Source: Dorea sp. AM10-31
Lineage (GTDB): Bacteria; Bacillota; Clostridia; Lachnospirales; Lachnospiraceae
Direction of reading: 5' to 3'
Length of the DNA stretch: 64,000 nt
Assembly: GCF_003435815.1 (NCBI RefSeq)
Contig: NZ_QTUV01000001.1
Span: forward strand, 572,581-636,580
Both the position numbers and the translations under genes were made by a program. Shown in pieces: positions 26,528 through 35,469 of this stretch (its first letter is position 1; every line of letters begins with the position of its first letter). The notes beneath the pieces are model-generated. The model ran no database searches. It was given only the letters and a program-made list of their open reading frames with translations, and had not been told where the DNA came from.

Positions 26528-27517
26528 CTACTCCTTATCGTCCGGCAGCTCATCCAGGCCGATCAGGCGGAATCCCAGTTTCATTTCCACGGATACATTT
26601 TCATCCTGTTCAATCCGGTCAAGCAACAGTTCCGCACCTCTTATGCCACTTGTCATATAGCCGAAATGCACCGTTGGAATTCCTCCTGTAACCGCTTTCA
26701 GCAACTGGTTATCACCAAACCCTGTCACAAGGATCTCTTTATCCGGGCAGACACTTTTCACTGCCTGGATCGCTCCTGCAGCAATCGTATCTGTCGCGCA
26801 TGATATGATATCGATATCATGTTTTTCTTTTAATAATTTCACACTCTCCTCATATCCGGATTCCGTTGTAAATTTTGCCGTCCTCCGGTACACACTTTCA
26901 GGTTCCCTGCCTGCCGCTTTCATGCCTGCCATGAATCCGTCTTCTCTCGCAGCTCCGGCCGACTTATCTTCTCTCGTTACTCCGATGTATCCGATCCGTT
27001 CCCGGCTTCTTAACGCAACTGCATGCCCCATTGCCTTTCCGGCACCATAGTCGTCATGATAAATACAGTTAGCATACTTCGTATACTGTCCGACTACAAC
27101 AACCGGAACTCGTGCTTCTTTAAAAAAGCGCCGGTGTTCTGCTGTGATCACCGTTCCTATAAGAATAATACCATCCACCGGATAATTCTCGAATAAACGC
27201 ATATAGGATACTTCTTTTGACGGCGTATTGTCTGTTCCTGCGAGGAGCATCTGGTAATTCCGTTCTGATAAAATCTTCTCAATTCCTGCCGTAGCACGGC
27301 TGATCGACTCCGAATTAATCTTTGGAACGACAACCCCCACAAGACTTGCTTTTTTCGTCCGTAGGATTCTCGCCTGCGCAGAAGGCTGATATCCCGTCTT
27401 TTCTATCACACTGCGTATCTGTTCTTTTTTCTCTTCACTGACATAGCCTCCGTTCAGATATCTGGATACGGCCGCACTTGATACGCCTGCCAGTTTTGCT
27501 ATTTCTTTAATTGTCAA
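26528..27517 (-). CDS. scrR: LacI-family repressor of the sucrose locus
   Basis: The 329-residue protein starts at a TTG codon with AAAGGAGG eight bases upstream. The N-terminal HTH (residues 1-25, MTIKEIAKLAGVSSAAVSRYLNG) and hinge helix precede a type I periplasmic-binding-like effector domain ('LVGVVVPKINSESISRATAGIEKIL'). This is the LacI/GalR family. The gene lies upstream of scrA with an operator in between, so it is likely to repress the PTS-hydrolase operon until sucrose or a sucrose-phosphate is present. The symbol scrR is assigned from context and could be another fructoside regulator. Confidence 0.88.
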   Translation of the reverse strand: MTIKEIAKLAGVSSAAVSRYLNGGYVSEEKKEQIRSVIEKTGYQPSAQARILRTKKASLVGVVVPKINSESISRATAGIEKILSERNYQMLLAGTDNTPSKEVSYMRLFENYPVDGIILIGTVITAEHRRFFKEARVPVVVVGQYTKYANCIYHDDYGAGKAMGHAVALRSRERIGYIGVTREDKSAGAAREDGFMAGMKAAGREPESVYRRTAKFTTESGYEESVKLLKEKHDIDIISCATDTIAAGAIQAVKSVCPDKEILVTGFGDNQLLKAVTGGIPTVHFGYMTSGIRGAELLLDRIEQDENVSVEMKLGFRLIGLDELPDDKE

Positions 27518-27579
27518 CGGGATATCCTCCTTTTATCTCAGTAATTTTCTCTTGATTATTCTTTCTGCTTCATCGAATC

Positions 27580-28119
27580 TTAGTAATTTTCTGCATGTAC
27601 TTCAAAATATGCCTGTGGATGTGCACATACCGGACAGACTTCCGGTGCCTTTTCGCCAACTACGATGTGGCCACAGTTGCGACACTCCCATACTTTTACT
27701 TCGCTCTTTGCAAATACTTCCTGTGCTTCCACATTATGAAGCAGTGCACGGTAGCGCTCTTCATGTGCCTTCTCGATCGCTGCAACCATGCGGAATTTCT
27801 CAGCCAGCTCCGGAAATCCTTCTGCTTCTGCAGTCTTGGCAAATCCATCATACATATCTGTCCACTCGTAGTTTTCTCCTTCTGCAGCCGCTGCCAGATT
27901 CTCTGCTGTATTTCCGATTCCTTCTAATTCTTTGAACCACATTTTTGCATGTTCTTTTTCGTTATCTGCTGTTTTTAAAAACAGGGAAGAAATCTGCTCA
28001 AAGCCTTCTTTCTTTGCTTTCGATGCGAAATATGTGTATTTATTTCTCGCCTGTGACTCACCTGAAAATGCTTCCATCAAGTTCTTTTCTGTCTGTGTTC
28101 CTGCATATTTGTTTCCCAT
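27580..28119 (-). CDS. rbr: Rubrerythrin
   Basis: The 179-residue rubrerythrin has an N-terminal ferritin-like diiron domain with Glu21 (ESQARNKY), Glu54 and His57 (NEKEHAKM) and Glu116 ([10 protein letters not shown]). A C-terminal rubredoxin-like domain carries Cys146, Cys149, Cys162 and Cys165 (CRNCGH, CPVCAHP). It reduces hydrogen peroxide in anaerobes using electrons from rubredoxin-type partners, in the cytoplasm. It fits an obligate anaerobe. A GGAGG site precedes the ATG. It lies 62 bp upstream of the LacI-type regulator, with no terminator seen in that gap, so read-through into the regulator is possible. Confidence 0.95.
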   Translation of the reverse strand: MGNKYAGTQTEKNLMEAFSGESQARNKYTYFASKAKKEGFEQISSLFLKTADNEKEHAKMWFKELEGIGNTAENLAAAAEGENYEWTDMYDGFAKTAEAEGFPELAEKFRMVAAIEKAHEERYRALLHNVEAQEVFAKSEVKVWECRNCGHIVVGEKAPEVCPVCAHPQAYFEVHAENY

Positions 28120-28224
28120 TTTAAAACCCTCCGTCTCTTAAAATATTTGTCCGGAAATGCCGTTCCCTCATTTCCGATACTATCTATATTATACAGCTTT
28201 TTCCAAAATATAAACAAAATTTCT

Positions 28225-29151
28225 TTACAACAAATATGTTTCGATCCTTTCTTTCTGAAGATTCTCACCGATCACAATAAGCACTTCCTGCCCTTCCGCG
28301 ACATCCGCTGTCAGCATATGGTCTCTCGTTGCATTAATCTGTTTCCAACCGTCTTCTTTTGCAAATCCTTTGATGCGGAAGACATGTCCGCATGCCGGAT
28401 CTGCCAAAATCTGTCTGGCAGCTTCACCCAGTTCCTGCACATTTTTATGAAGTTCCAGAAAATACAAAGACGTGAAATCTTCTTCCGTTGCATCCATCTT
28501 ACGGTAACTTGCCTGTTTATATCCCACTGCCATGATCCGCTCAAAGTCCGCATCTGTCATACTGTCCGCTGTCTTTTCCAGTATCTCTTCTCCCTCCAGC
28601 ACTCTCTTACACCCAATACCGGCAAGCGCATGGTTCAGATGTGCGATCGTATTTCTCTTATCTTCTTCATTCGCCAGATCTGTCTTGCTTAAAATGACAC
28701 AGCCGGCACTGGAAACCTCCGACGCAAGCAGATAATCTGCTTCTGCTGATAAATGTTCTTCCAGAGTCGCATCTGCCACTGCAATAACACTTCCGATCTC
28801 ATACCAACGATCCAGGGGATCGTCCCGCAAAACATCAAAGAATTCATCTACATCATAGATGCCCGACGGTTCCACGATCACCCGGTCATATCCACACATT
28901 CCCATGGAAATTAACTTTGTGCGGAACCGTCTGCGGTGCGTCTCTTTATCGCAGCCACCGGAAACCATCTCCAGTTCACATTTTTCTCCCATCAGATCCT
29001 GAAGCAGCATCATATCAACGTTGACAGCTCCATAATCATTTTCCAGAATCCCGATATTCATCCCCTGTCCGATCAGATACTCTGCATATTTTTTTATAAA
29101 TGTTGTCTTCCCGGAGCCTAAAAATCCGGTAATCAGATCTATTTTTACCAT
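28225..29151 (-). CDS. CobW/G3E-family GTPase
   Basis: The 308-residue GTPase has a P-loop GFLGSGKT (9-16), a switch segment EPSGIYDVDEFF near residue 100, and SKTDLA as the guanine-specificity motif. A CobW C-terminal domain follows ('EDFTSLYFLELHKNVQELGE'). The usual metal-transfer motif GCxCC is reduced to GGCD (Gly65-Asp68), so a classical three-Cys metal site is absent. G3E proteins insert or deliver metals (Co, Ni, Zn, Fe). Which metal is handled here is unknown. It is next to rubrerythrin, which is suggestive but not conclusive. An AGGAGA site precedes the ATG. Confidence 0.85.
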   Translation of the reverse strand: MVKIDLITGFLGSGKTTFIKKYAEYLIGQGMNIGILENDYGAVNVDMMLLQDLMGEKCELEMVSGGCDKETHRRRFRTKLISMGMCGYDRVIVEPSGIYDVDEFFDVLRDDPLDRWYEIGSVIAVADATLEEHLSAEADYLLASEVSSAGCVILSKTDLANEEDKRNTIAHLNHALAGIGCKRVLEGEEILEKTADSMTDADFERIMAVGYKQASYRKMDATEEDFTSLYFLELHKNVQELGEAARQILADPACGHVFRIKGFAKEDGWKQINATRDHMLTADVAEGQEVLIVIGENLQKERIETYLL

Positions 29152-29345
29152 TCCATGTCTCTCCTGTTATTATTTTCCTATAATTATCTCAGATTTCATT
29201 CTTTACAAATTCTCTGTTTGCTTAATATGACATATATAAAATTCTCAATGATTTACACGAACGCATATGCTCGGCAATCATTTGTATTTTCTTGATTCTA
29301 ACATAAAATCTCTCTCACCGCTATATCCGCATATGATCAGCAAAG

Positions 29346-29380
29346 AAAAATGGTGCCGGAAATCCCGACACCATTTTCCC
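29346..29380 (-). terminator. Intrinsic terminator after the large secreted LRR protein
   Basis: AAAATGGTG (29347-29355) pairs with CACCATTTT (29368-29376), with an inner CGG/CCG and one mismatch. On the minus strand five T follow. It is about 40 bases past the stop codon at 29422. The rest of 29152-29345 shows no gene. Confidence 0.7.
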
Positions 29381-29421
29381 GTAAGGTATATAAAGAGAGT
29401 CTGCCAAGAAGGCATTCTATG

Positions 29422-32400
29422 TTATTGCTTTACGAACTTGCATTTCCTAAGTCCGTAAGCGCATAACAGCTTTTTGTACGTTGTATATCTGCTCCTTGGC
29501 ACATATACTTTTGCATTCTTCACATTAATAAATACATGTGGCTTCTCCAACCTCATCCGTTTTGTTCCTTTAAATACAATCTTTTTCAACTTCTTATTCT
29601 GACAAAACGCATGTGCAAACATTTTTGTTACATTCTTTCCAACTGTAAGTTTCTTAAGATTCGAACACCTGTAAAATGCTTTGTATCCAACTTTTTCGAT
29701 AGAATCCGGAAGTACAATCGTTTTGATTTTCTTATCTGCTTCAAACGCACGCTTTCCAATCGCTGTTACATTATATTTGACCGAATTCCATGAAATGCTC
29801 TTTGGAATCGACACATTTTTACTGCTGCATTTTTTGGCAAATCCGATAACTTCCACTTTTCCTGTTCCGTCTGTTTTCGAATTTGTCACCCTATAACGAT
29901 ATATCCCTTTCGTAATAACATCACCTTTGCGTATGTTCCGCTTTCCTGTTACATTTACTTTGATCATGGCTGTGGCGTCGAGTTCTGAATTTTTCACAGT
30001 TACAGTACTGTTCAGACTTTTATATTTGTCTTCATCAATAATATATTTTAAGTAAACTGTTTCTTTTTTATCACTGTTAAGACTACCTGCCTTCAATACT
30101 TTTTTCTCTGTCACTTTATTTTTTTCTATAGATGCCACTTTACTTTTTTTCAGCTCTTTGCCTTTACTGTCTGTAAGAGCCCAGTGCCCATGGGCTTGAT
30201 TAAATCCATAGTAATCTACGCCATTTTTATTTGTTCCTTTTACTGTAATCTTTTCCAGTGCAAATTGATCTCCACTTCGCATGTTCAACGTCTTCACACC
30301 ATTTGTAACAACCACTTTTTTAAGAGGATACAGTGGGATGAGCCCTTTGACATCCGAATGCGTACTATTTGCATCATAACGGAGCACACCACCGGTTACT
30401 GCCATCGGACAATGGGACGACAGCCATGCTACCTTATCTTTCAATGTTACTTTTTCACTGCCTGCTGACTGAGTCATTGTACCGGAAGAGACATTCTCTT
30501 TCGCCTTCTTCGCGATATTTTTACTATCATCCGTACTCTGTGTTCCATAGATAGAGGTATCTTCTGTATAATAAAAATTCACACTGTTAATCAATTGGAG
30601 CATATAATTCTCTATTCCTGCAGCCTCTAGTGCTTCTTTGTCTGCCTTTCCGATCGGCTGTATCCATTTGCTGTATACTCCGGAATTTTCATCATAACTC
30701 CATTCATTTTCAACTTCTTCTCCGTTGCTGTCCTTCACAACTTTATCATATAAGTAATACGTCTTATTTCTAAGTTTATATATACCGCTTGCTGTCATCT
30801 CAGTCTCATAAGAAACCGGACGTTCTTCTTCCAGATCCTCTACTTCAAATGTACTCTGGATTTCTCCGTCGTCACTTACAAGGATCCTGTTCACACGTAC
30901 TGCTGCCGTCTCTGTTCCGACCTCATCCTCGTTGATCGTTCCGTTTAAGATTCCTGTCCAGTCCAGGCTATTTACTTTATCTGCCGGTCTTTCATCATTT
31001 CTTTTCTCAGACCAGCCAACAGTCTGTCCATAAGTCTCTTCGTAATTTTGTGTGTTTACATATTTTACTGCACGATTATACAGATTATCCATCGCTGTCG
31101 TGCCGCCTTTTTCTGAATCTGTTCCAAAAATCGTACTGAAATGCCCCTGCCGATATCCAGATGTATGGAACATCTGCACTTTATCGTTATCATCATACAC
31201 CACGCCCGATAACGAGAAAATTGCTGTTTTAAATGTCACTGCCACGGGACAGTCATAACCTAATTTTACATTCGTTGCAACGCCTGAAGATTCTACTCCG
31301 GCTGCTGTCTGTGCCGGAAGCGTTATATTGGTGGAAACTTTATTTTCCTTTAACAGACTATACTCCTTCTCCCCGGAATAAGCGGTAGGCAATGCCTCTC
31401 CGCATGTAACTTCCAGTCCCGACTTTTTTTCTATCTCGCCCAAAAGCGGAATCCCCGTTGAAAGTCCGATATCCGGGTTGATCATCTCACTGTAAGAATA
31501 CTTCTTTCCTGCCTCTAAAGTGTTGGACGTTGTAAGCGAATGAGATTGTTTTAACTCCATTCCCACATTTTTTGCCTTTGTTGATTCATTTTTATAATAA
31601 CTGAGTTCCGGATCTTTCTTACTACTTGTTTGAATAGATACCCCGCCGGCATTATTTTCTGCCGCTTGCTGCAGCGACTCATACTCCTGTGCTTTTGTAA
31701 TATATTCCAGTCCGTCTCCGGCAAGCACCGCTAACTTAAAATCATAAAATGCAATTCCAAATGTATTATAGTTATACTTAAATGTTCTGCCTGCGCGGTC
31801 CACACACGTAACAAGCGAAAATACTACATCCCGTCCGGTATCATCATTTAACTGTTTTAATGTATTTTCTGCACTCTCGGTCTCTTGTAGCACATCACTT
31901 CCTTTGATCTTATGATGAATCGCATCTGCGATTTCATCTGCAGCAAGTTGTCGTACCTCTTTCAGACTGGTCGTACAGGAAAGCCCACTCCACTTTGTAT
32001 AATCCTTTCCTTTTGTTCCATTCACATGTTCTTCCGGCTGTGCAAGCGCATCGGAAATATCTGCATATCCTGCTTTGTTCCGTGTATTTTCTGTAGTAAA
32101 ATTATTCTCAAATCCGCCGTTTGCATTTACTCTTGCCGCAACTTTACTATGCGTTCCATAAATCTGCTCTGCAAGAGACGACCACTGACTGATCACACTA
32201 TCTGTGCCACCATCCATATCTTTTCCACTTTGCAGAACCGCTTTAAATAAAGCCTTCTGATCTGCCAGATTCAAGCGCTTTTCCGGATCTCCATCATGGA
32301 TATCATAATATATCTTGTTATCTATATTCACCGAACGAATCCCTGTCCGGTCTTTTACCGGGCCGCTTTCCGCATTGTTTTTATACCGATATGTCACACT

Positions 32401-32511
32401 GGCGTCAGACGCCGCTTTCACCGGCAAAGGAACGGATAATCCGAGTACAGACGACATAGCCAGTACTACTGCGAGGGTCCCTGCCAACATTTTTCTTTTT
32501 CTGTAATTCAT
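29422..32511 (-). CDS. Large secreted protein with BspA-like LRR tail
   Basis: The start at 32511 is an ATG with AGAGG 8 or so bases upstream; the GTG three codons earlier lacks spacing. The 1029-residue protein has a signal peptide (cleavage near VKAAS). A long unrecognised region of mixed structure follows (about 40-700), which includes 'YTKWSGLSCTTSLKEVRQLAADEIADAIHHK' as two pieces. Beta-rich Ig-like segments lie at about 720-890, and a BspA/LRR_5 tail ('AIGKRAFEADKKIKTIVLPDSI', about 920-1020) closes it. The tail is paralogous to that of the CotH protein at 19444. It is the last large gene of the ECF sigma island and could be its main output. No sortase signal is seen. The central function is unknown. 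Confidence 0.8.
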   Translation of the reverse strand: MNYRKRKMLAGTLAVVLAMSSVLGLSVPLPVKAASDASVTYRYKNNAESGPVKDRTGIRSVNIDNKIYYDIHDGDPEKRLNLADQKALFKAVLQSGKDMDGGTDSVISQWSSLAEQIYGTHSKVAARVNANGGFENNFTTENTRNKAGYADISDALAQPEEHVNGTKGKDYTKWSGLSCTTSLKEVRQLAADEIADAIHHKIKGSDVLQETESAENTLKQLNDDTGRDVVFSLVTCVDRAGRTFKYNYNTFGIAFYDFKLAVLAGDGLEYITKAQEYESLQQAAENNAGGVSIQTSSKKDPELSYYKNESTKAKNVGMELKQSHSLTTSNTLEAGKKYSYSEMINPDIGLSTGIPLLGEIEKKSGLEVTCGEALPTAYSGEKEYSLLKENKVSTNITLPAQTAAGVESSGVATNVKLGYDCPVAVTFKTAIFSLSGVVYDDNDKVQMFHTSGYRQGHFSTIFGTDSEKGGTTAMDNLYNRAVKYVNTQNYEETYGQTVGWSEKRNDERPADKVNSLDWTGILNGTINEDEVGTETAAVRVNRILVSDDGEIQSTFEVEDLEEERPVSYETEMTASGIYKLRNKTYYLYDKVVKDSNGEEVENEWSYDENSGVYSKWIQPIGKADKEALEAAGIENYMLQLINSVNFYYTEDTSIYGTQSTDDSKNIAKKAKENVSSGTMTQSAGSEKVTLKDKVAWLSSHCPMAVTGGVLRYDANSTHSDVKGLIPLYPLKKVVVTNGVKTLNMRSGDQFALEKITVKGTNKNGVDYYGFNQAHGHWALTDSKGKELKKSKVASIEKNKVTEKKVLKAGSLNSDKKETVYLKYIIDEDKYKSLNSTVTVKNSELDATAMIKVNVTGKRNIRKGDVITKGIYRYRVTNSKTDGTGKVEVIGFAKKCSSKNVSIPKSISWNSVKYNVTAIGKRAFEADKKIKTIVLPDSIEKVGYKAFYRCSNLKKLTVGKNVTKMFAHAFCQNKKLKKIVFKGTKRMRLEKPHVFINVKNAKVYVPRSRYTTYKKLLCAYGLRKCKFVKQ

Positions 32512-32542
32512 CCTCTGCACCTCTTGTATTTATATTGATTAT

Positions 32543-32857
32543 TTATTCACTGTAAATATTGTTTGCCTTCTTTTTCCGAAACCGCATACAGATAACGGTG
32601 ACAACCACACCTGCCACAAAAGCAACAAGACCGATCAGTACATAAATATCTGCTCCGTTGCGCAGGAGAACAGATCCGTAGCCGGATGCTACCGTCGCAA
32701 CTCCAGATATGTGTGTCATACGAAACATCCTCCCCATACATACAGCCAGTACAATAGCTATCGCTATTAATCCTGAAATAATCCGCCTGTCATACCGGCA
32801 GCGCAAAAACAGACTCCGGCGACGGATCTTACATTTTCTGATCTCCTTCTGATCCAT
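32543..32857 (-). CDS. Two-TM small membrane protein
   Basis: The start at 32857 is chosen because AAAGGAGG lies 7 bases upstream, giving 104 residues (MDQKEIRKCKIRRRS). A basic cytoplasmic N-terminus precedes TM1 (about 28-48). A short extracytoplasmic loop ('ASGYGSVLLRNGAD') and TM2 (about 72-93) follow, ending in a basic tail. The layout and loop-to-TM2 sequence resemble the protein at 34226-34603, so the two may be paralogs. It is 31 bp upstream of the large secreted LRR protein gene. A role as a small regulator or assembly factor for the ECF island is inferred only from position. Confidence 0.72.
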   Translation of the reverse strand: MDQKEIRKCKIRRRSLFLRCRYDRRIISGLIAIAIVLAVCMGRMFRMTHISGVATVASGYGSVLLRNGADIYVLIGLVAFVAGVVVTVICMRFRKKKANNIYSE

Positions 32858-32947
32858 TTTCCGACCTCCTTTCTCGATTTTATATACTTTTTTCACTCTC
32901 TATCTATACGAAAGACACAATAAAAAAAATCCTTTCACTTATTTTTC

Positions 32948-33598
32948 CTAAGTGAAAGAATTTTTTTCTTCTTTTAATTTTATTATGCTCTTCCATCCGG
33001 CAAACAGCCCAAGTATCATGACTGTCGGGAACAGATATCCAAATGCTCTCCAGTTCCCTTCTGCAGAAACAAGAAGATTATAAATTGCATGAAATACACT
33101 GCACGCTCCAAGAAGTCCGACCATTCCGGTTATTGCAAGAGTACGTCTCCGGAAAATATAAGTAATCCCGAATCCCATAAGAATCCCACACAGGATATGC
33201 AACGCACCGGAAGCAAATCCACGGACTACAAGGATCTCAAAATCTGCTGCTCCGTTCTCTGTCAGATAGCATATATTTTCAAATGTTGCAAATCCAACCG
33301 CAAGCGCAATCGCGGTTCTTGGTATTTCTTCTTTCTTCGGTTCAAAAATCAGAATGTAAAACAGAAGCGGAAATAATTTCATCACTTCTTCGCAGACCGG
33401 CGTAATCTCAATTGCCGCCTGTACTGCATCTGCTCCATAATAATTCATAAAAAAGCTGTTCACATATGCCGACAGCATACACATCCCCATTCCGGTTGTA
33501 ACAAAAAACGTATATTTTCTCGCCTCACCCGGTATAAACAGAAGTGACAACAACATCGGTACTGCAATACAGATGAAAATATTTTCAATGTACATCAT
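32948..33598 (-). CDS. PrsW-like intramembrane protease
   Basis: The 216-residue polytopic protein carries the M82/PrsW motifs: EExxK at Glu70-Lys74 (PVCEEVMK), Glu107 in GFATFEN, His134 in GALHILCG, and His170 in FHAIYN. These are the conserved residues of PrsW. In Bacillus subtilis PrsW starts the cleavage of an anti-sigma factor (RsiW) and so releases an ECF sigma. Here it lies four genes downstream of an ECF sigma factor on the same strand and overlaps the gene before it by 14 bp. Membrane location is clear. The substrate is inferred, and the two-TM proteins nearby are candidates. The start has a GGAGG site. Confidence 0.85.
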   Translation of the reverse strand: MMYIENIFICIAVPMLLSLLFIPGEARKYTFFVTTGMGMCMLSAYVNSFFMNYYGADAVQAAIEITPVCEEVMKLFPLLFYILIFEPKKEEIPRTAIALAVGFATFENICYLTENGAADFEILVVRGFASGALHILCGILMGFGITYIFRRRTLAITGMVGLLGACSVFHAIYNLLVSAEGNWRAFGYLFPTVMILGLFAGWKSIIKLKEEKNSFT

Positions 33599-34208
33599 GT
33601 TTCTTCACCTCCGAAACTGTACACGGCAGCAGACCGGCGACTGAAAAAGTCAGTACAAAATCAATCAGGAAATACAGATTAAATTTTGTATAATCATTGA
33701 AAAAATGCGAGCTTATGTATAGAACAAGCTGAAGGATCACACAGATCAGCGGCCACACATCTGTCAACCGGATGTCGTCTCCATACTGCATATGAAATAC
33801 CGCTATATACGTGATTGCTCCGACTGTCACTGCAAATGCTCCTGTAGACAGAATTGCCGGACCGAATATCTCACTTCTCATTGCGACTATAAAAATCACA
33901 GCCGCGCAGACTGCAGGGACAGGCGCAAAACGGGATTTTTCCCCGTCTCTGCGCACAATCTGATAAGTATGCAGAAAGAGATAGCTGGAAATCCATGAAA
34001 TCTCTGCTACATAAAAAATCTGCGGAACGTCACCGCGAATGAAGAGGTATAACACATAATACAAAGTCCCCATCATAAAACAACCATGTTCCAGCGCCAG
34101 AATAATATAGATCCGGTCTTTTTGCCGGAACCAGAAAATAATATCTGCCACTGCCGCCACAAGCATTACACCGACCTGCATAAAATTGTCAATCAACTCA
34201 AAATTCAT
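33585..34208 (-). CDS. Polytopic membrane protein of unknown family
   Basis: This 207-residue protein has about seven hydrophobic segments and a short cytoplasmic tail. I do not recognise a family. It overlaps the PrsW-like gene by 14 bp, so their translation is coupled. It follows the two-TM gene after 17 bp, within the ECF sigma operon. Conserved-looking features are 'WFRQKDR' after TM1 and 'SHFFNDYTKFNLYFLIDFVLT' near the end. A sensor or scaffold role for the sigma pathway is plausible by position only. Confidence 0.7.
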   Translation of the reverse strand: MNFELIDNFMQVGVMLVAAVADIIFWFRQKDRIYIILALEHGCFMMGTLYYVLYLFIRGDVPQIFYVAEISWISSYLFLHTYQIVRRDGEKSRFAPVPAVCAAVIFIVAMRSEIFGPAILSTGAFAVTVGAITYIAVFHMQYGDDIRLTDVWPLICVILQLVLYISSHFFNDYTKFNLYFLIDFVLTFSVAGLLPCTVSEVKKHDVH

Positions 34209-34225
34209 CTGTATGCTCCCTGCTT

Positions 34226-34603
34226 CTACTCTTCATCCTTTTTCGCCTGTTCCGCACTCTTTTCATATTGTTTCTTCTCCTGCCGATGCTCCTCTGCACG
34301 TTTCATCCGATATAACAACACTGTCACACACACACCAAGTGCAAATGCCAGTATTCCCATACATATATATCCGAGCGCATCATACTGTCCGAACATGCTT
34401 GCCATTCCGGGACTGTAATTCATCTTACCTGCAGCGTTCTGCTTCATAACACTCGGAAGATACATTCCCAGACCGACTACAGCGATCAGACATGCGGCAA
34501 TACTTATTCCACTGATCATATACTGTCTTTTCTTACGCTCTTCTATCTTAATCTCCTGTGTTCTTTTATGAATCAACTGCTGACGCTCTTTATTCGTCCG
34601 CAT
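34226..34603 (-). CDS. Two-TM protein downstream of the ECF sigma gene, candidate anti-sigma factor
   Basis: The start at 34603 is an ATG with GGAGG 9 bases upstream inside the end of the sigma gene, overlapping it by 14 bp. The 125-residue product has a charged, probably helical cytoplasmic N-terminus (1-28), TM1 (about 28-50), a short loop ('YSPGMASMFGQYDALG'), TM2 (about 76-98) and a charged coiled tail (98-125). It lacks the zinc-binding anti-sigma motif. Overlap with the sigma gene is the usual position of an anti-sigma factor, so that role is the best guess. It resembles the protein at 32543-32857 in layout. Confidence 0.72.
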   Translation of the reverse strand: MRTNKERQQLIHKRTQEIKIEERKKRQYMISGISIAACLIAVVGLGMYLPSVMKQNAAGKMNYSPGMASMFGQYDALGYICMGILAFALGVCVTVLLYRMKRAEEHRQEKKQYEKSAEQAKKDEE

Positions 34604-35144
34604 ATACAAATCCCTCCTGTTCCAGAATGATTTTCAGACTTTTTTTGCCTCTATGTACCAGATTCGTAATCTGCTGTTCGCTCTTTCCGAGAATCTTTCC
34701 TGCTTCCCGGTAACTCATTCCTTCCAGACTCACAAGATACAATGCTTCCCGATACTCTGTTTTTAACTTTGCCATCGCTTCATAAAGCTGACGTTCTCTC
34801 TCCGTCTGTCGAAGTTTTGTATCTACCAGTTCCTCACTCGGCAGATCAAAAGTCAGATCATCCAGATGCAAAAACCACAGTTTATGCTTCTGGTTATGCC
34901 GGATTGTCAGATTCCTTGCTGTCTTATATAAATAAGCCCTAAAACTTCCATTCCCCTTAATCGGACGCTCCTTTGCAAAAATCTTAGAAAATGCTTCAAT
35001 CATCAAATCTTCTGATTCATGTATATCATGGATATATCCATGGATGTAATAGGTAAGCGCATCCCCGTATCTGTCTACCAGAATGTCGGCACCTTGTTCT
35101 ATGCCATCCAGATATTGCCAATATGCCTCCTCGTCTGAGATCAT
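34590..35144 (-). CDS. ECF-type RNA polymerase sigma factor
   Basis: The 184-residue sigma-70-like protein has region 2 (about 20-88, 'HESEDLMIEAFSKIFAK' and 'FRAYLYKTARNLTIRHNQ') and region 4 (about 120-176, 'LKTEYREALYLVSLEGMSYREAGKILGKSEQQITNLVHRGKKSL'-type HTH, split here by gaps of function). No region 3 is present, so it is an extracytoplasmic-function sigma. It starts the operon of two-TM protein, polytopic protein, PrsW-like protease, two-TM protein and large secreted LRR protein. A sigma-A-like promoter lies upstream; a self-activated promoter was not identified. The ribosome site is GGAAGGGGG. Confidence 0.9.
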   Translation of the reverse strand: MISDEEAYWQYLDGIEQGADILVDRYGDALTYYIHGYIHDIHESEDLMIEAFSKIFAKERPIKGNGSFRAYLYKTARNLTIRHNQKHKLWFLHLDDLTFDLPSEELVDTKLRQTERERQLYEAMAKLKTEYREALYLVSLEGMSYREAGKILGKSEQQITNLVHRGKKSLKIILEQEGFVYADE

Positions 35145-35170
35145 ACGGGTTCCCCCTTCCTTTTTCTTTT

Positions 35171-35199
35171 ATTGTATCCGAATCGACTTTATTTTTCAA
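35171..35199 (-). promoter_or_regulatory. Sigma-A-like promoter of the ECF sigma operon
   Basis: On the minus strand TTGAAA (35194-35199) is followed after exactly 17 bases by TACAAT (35171-35176). The leader to the ATG at 35144 is about 20 bases. The remaining 35200-35373 is AT-rich with no gene visible. Confidence 0.65.
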
Positions 35200-35373
35200 T
35201 CTTTTCAAAATAGTGCTGACCGCTAATTCCTATTTTTATCTTTGATTTTACATATATTATTTAATTATTATCCTATAATATCCTTTCTTTTTCAGTTTTT
35301 GCTTGTTATAATTATGCCACCATTTAAACCTAATCCCTTTTCGGATACTGCGATAAGCTATGGTAATTAAAAT

Positions 35374-35410
35374 GAGACAGAGAACTGTGGTCAAAGCTCT
35401 CTGTCTCTTT
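35374..35410 (-). terminator. Intrinsic terminator after the YhgE-like gene
   Basis: GAGACAGAGA (35374-35383) pairs perfectly with TCTCTGTCTC (35398-35407) around a 14-base loop, with T-rich flanks in both directions. It lies 60 bases past the stop codon at 35470. Confidence 0.75.
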
Positions 35411-35469
35411 ATAAGATGATACAATTATTAGTGAATTGTCTTTGCTATAAAATATATTTCCTGTAGCGA

